From Nematostella vectensis (taxonomy: Eukaryota > Cnidaria > Anthozoa > Actiniaria > Edwardsiidae), in assembly GCF_932526225.1 (NCBI RefSeq), contig NC_064038.1, forward strand, positions 11,533,070-11,593,069: a stretch of 60,000 nucleotides of DNA, written 5' to 3'. The position numbers were made by a program, and so were the translations under genes. Shown here piece by piece: positions 58,700 through 60,000 of this stretch (positions are counted from its first letter, which is position 1; every line of letters starts with the position of its first letter). Below the pieces are notes generated by a model, which saw only the letters and a program-made list of their open reading frames with translations, was not told the origin of the DNA and searched no databases.

Positions 58700-59772
58700 G
58701 AATTCTCCCCGATCCCACCACTTGCACGGCTATATGGGGGATGGGGAGAGGACGAGTACTACTAGGAATTCTCCCCGATCCCACCACTTGCACGGCAATA
58801 TGGGGGCGGGGGAGGGGGAGAGGACGAGTACTACTAGGAATTCTCCCCGATCCCACCACTTGCACGGCTATATGGGGGCGAGGGAGATGAGGGGGACGAG
58901 TACTACTAGGAATTCTCCCCGATCCCACCACTTGCACGGCTATATGGGGGCGGGGGAGATGAGGGGGACGAGTACTACTAGGAATTCTCCCCGATCCCAC
59001 CACTTGCACGGCTATATGGGGGCGAGGGAGATGAGGGGGACGAGTACTACTAGGAATTCTCCCCGATCCCACCACTTGCACGGCAATATGGGGGCGGGGG
59101 AGGGGGAGAGGACGAGTACTACTAAGAATTCTCCCCGATCCCACCACTTGCACGGCTATATGGGGGCGAGGGAGATGAGGGGGACGAGTACTACTAGGAA
59201 TTCTCCCCGATCCCACCACTTGCACGGCAATATGGGGGCGGGGGAGGGGGAGAGGACGAGTACTACTAAGAATTCTCCCCGATCCCACCACTTGCACGGC
59301 TATATGGGGGCGAGGGAGATGAGGGGGACGAGTACTACTAGGAATTCTCCCCGATCCCACCACTTGCACGGCAATATGGGGGCGGGGGAGGGGGAGAGGA
59401 CGAGTACTACTAAGAATTCTCCCCGATCCCACCACTTGCACGGCAATATGGGGGCGGGGGAGGGGGAGAGGACGAGTACTACTAGGAATTCTCCCCGATC
59501 CCACCACTTGCACGGCAATATGGGGGCGAGGGAGATGAGGGGGGCGAGTACTACTAGGAATTCTCCCCGATCCCACCACTTGCACGGCAATATGCGGACG
59601 AAGGAGATGAGGAGGACGAGTACTACTAGGAATTCTCCCCGATCCCACCACTTGCACGGCTATATGGGGGCGGGGGAGGGGGAGGGGGAGAGGACGAGTA
59701 CTACTAGGAATTCTCCCCGATCCCACCACTTGCACGGCTATATGGGGGCGGGGGAGGGGGAGAGGACAATTA
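58662..59772 (+). repeat. minisatellite seeded by HERC1's last codons, stop and 3' UTR
   Basis: About 16 units of ~64-72 bases repeat gaggacgagtactactagga, ttctccccgatcccaccact and tgcacggctatatgggggc. The first unit includes the last coding bases and the TAG stop. A later unit at 59593-59629 retains tgcggacgaaggagatgagg, the same codons as the CDS end. The repeats therefore make up most of the visible 3' UTR. Confidence 0.95.
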
Positions 59773-60000
59773 CCAGTAGGCGCTACTTATCCTCCTTCTC
59801 CCCACTTGTACGATTATGCGCACAGGAAGGAAAGACTGCTGCGTGTTGTATTGTACTACTGCGTTTTATTTTGCCATGAATTGTATATATCTGATAGAAT
59901 TGTTTCCCCGTTTGGTACATAGAAATTGTTCTATGGCTGTGAAATAGGCGTGAAAATATGAAGGAGAAAATGTTTTTCACGTAAATGCGTAGTTATCGTA
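59773..60000 (+). other. 3' flank of HERC1
   Basis: This is unique sequence after the terminal array. I see no AATAAA or ATTAAA before the window ends, so the polyadenylation site is either beyond it or uses a variant signal. Confidence 0.45.

Noticed and set aside
58629-59879. Overlapping ~370 and ~405-codon frames across the terminal array
   Set aside because: They run through stop-containing copies of the HERC1 C terminus in other frames. They are repeat artefacts.

Overview
The window holds one large intron-rich animal gene on the + strand: the 3' part of an orthologue of HERC1, the giant HECT-type E3 ubiquitin ligase. I could place 48 coding exons between 1191 and the stop codon at 58697-58699, about 3,340 codons. 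The first exons, including the N-terminal RCC1-like domain (RLD1), lie upstream of the window. At 46 of 47 junctions the codon phase carries over; the exception is exon 10 to exon 11. All introns fit GT-AG except intron 26, which is GC-AG. Domain order: helical region (exons 1-6), SPRY (7-9), conserved linker and VGGRC module (10-12), helical region (12-13), Ser/Thr/Pro linker and UBA (14-15), acidic linker plus Cys/His zinc-binding-like module (16-18), helical repeats (19-23), WD40 propeller (24-32), linker (33-34), second RCC1-like domain (35-40), HECT domain (41-48) with the catalytic Cys codon at 58544-58546.

Everything else is intronic or 3' flanking. I recognise parts of several retroelements: the 3' tails of non-LTR elements at the left edge and near 11.7 kb, a truncated CR1/L2-like reverse transcriptase at 27.6-29.1 kb, a LINE 3' fragment on the - strand near 38.5 kb, and a decayed Ty3/gypsy integrase fragment on the - strand at 15.8-17.8 kb. 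There are also several inverted-repeat (MITE-like) families, one with five copies, and an exceptional load of minisatellites.

The most striking pattern is that many tandem repeats are built from the 3' end of an exon together with its 5' splice site. I see this at exons 4, 7, 11, 13, 25, 29, 30, 32, 35 and 39, and the last exon does the same with its stop codon. Exon 7 carries ten consecutive copies of its splice donor. Exon 13's tail has grown into a 4.7-kb satellite with a 113-bp unit and a 675-bp higher-order repeat. As I recall, minisatellites spanning 5' splice sites ('mirages') were described in amphioxus.

This pattern, the intron density and the closeness of the protein to vertebrate HERC1 make a cephalochordate (Branchiostoma-like) my best guess. 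Another invertebrate such as an anthozoan is not excluded. I found no bacterial genes, CRISPR arrays, rRNA or tRNA.
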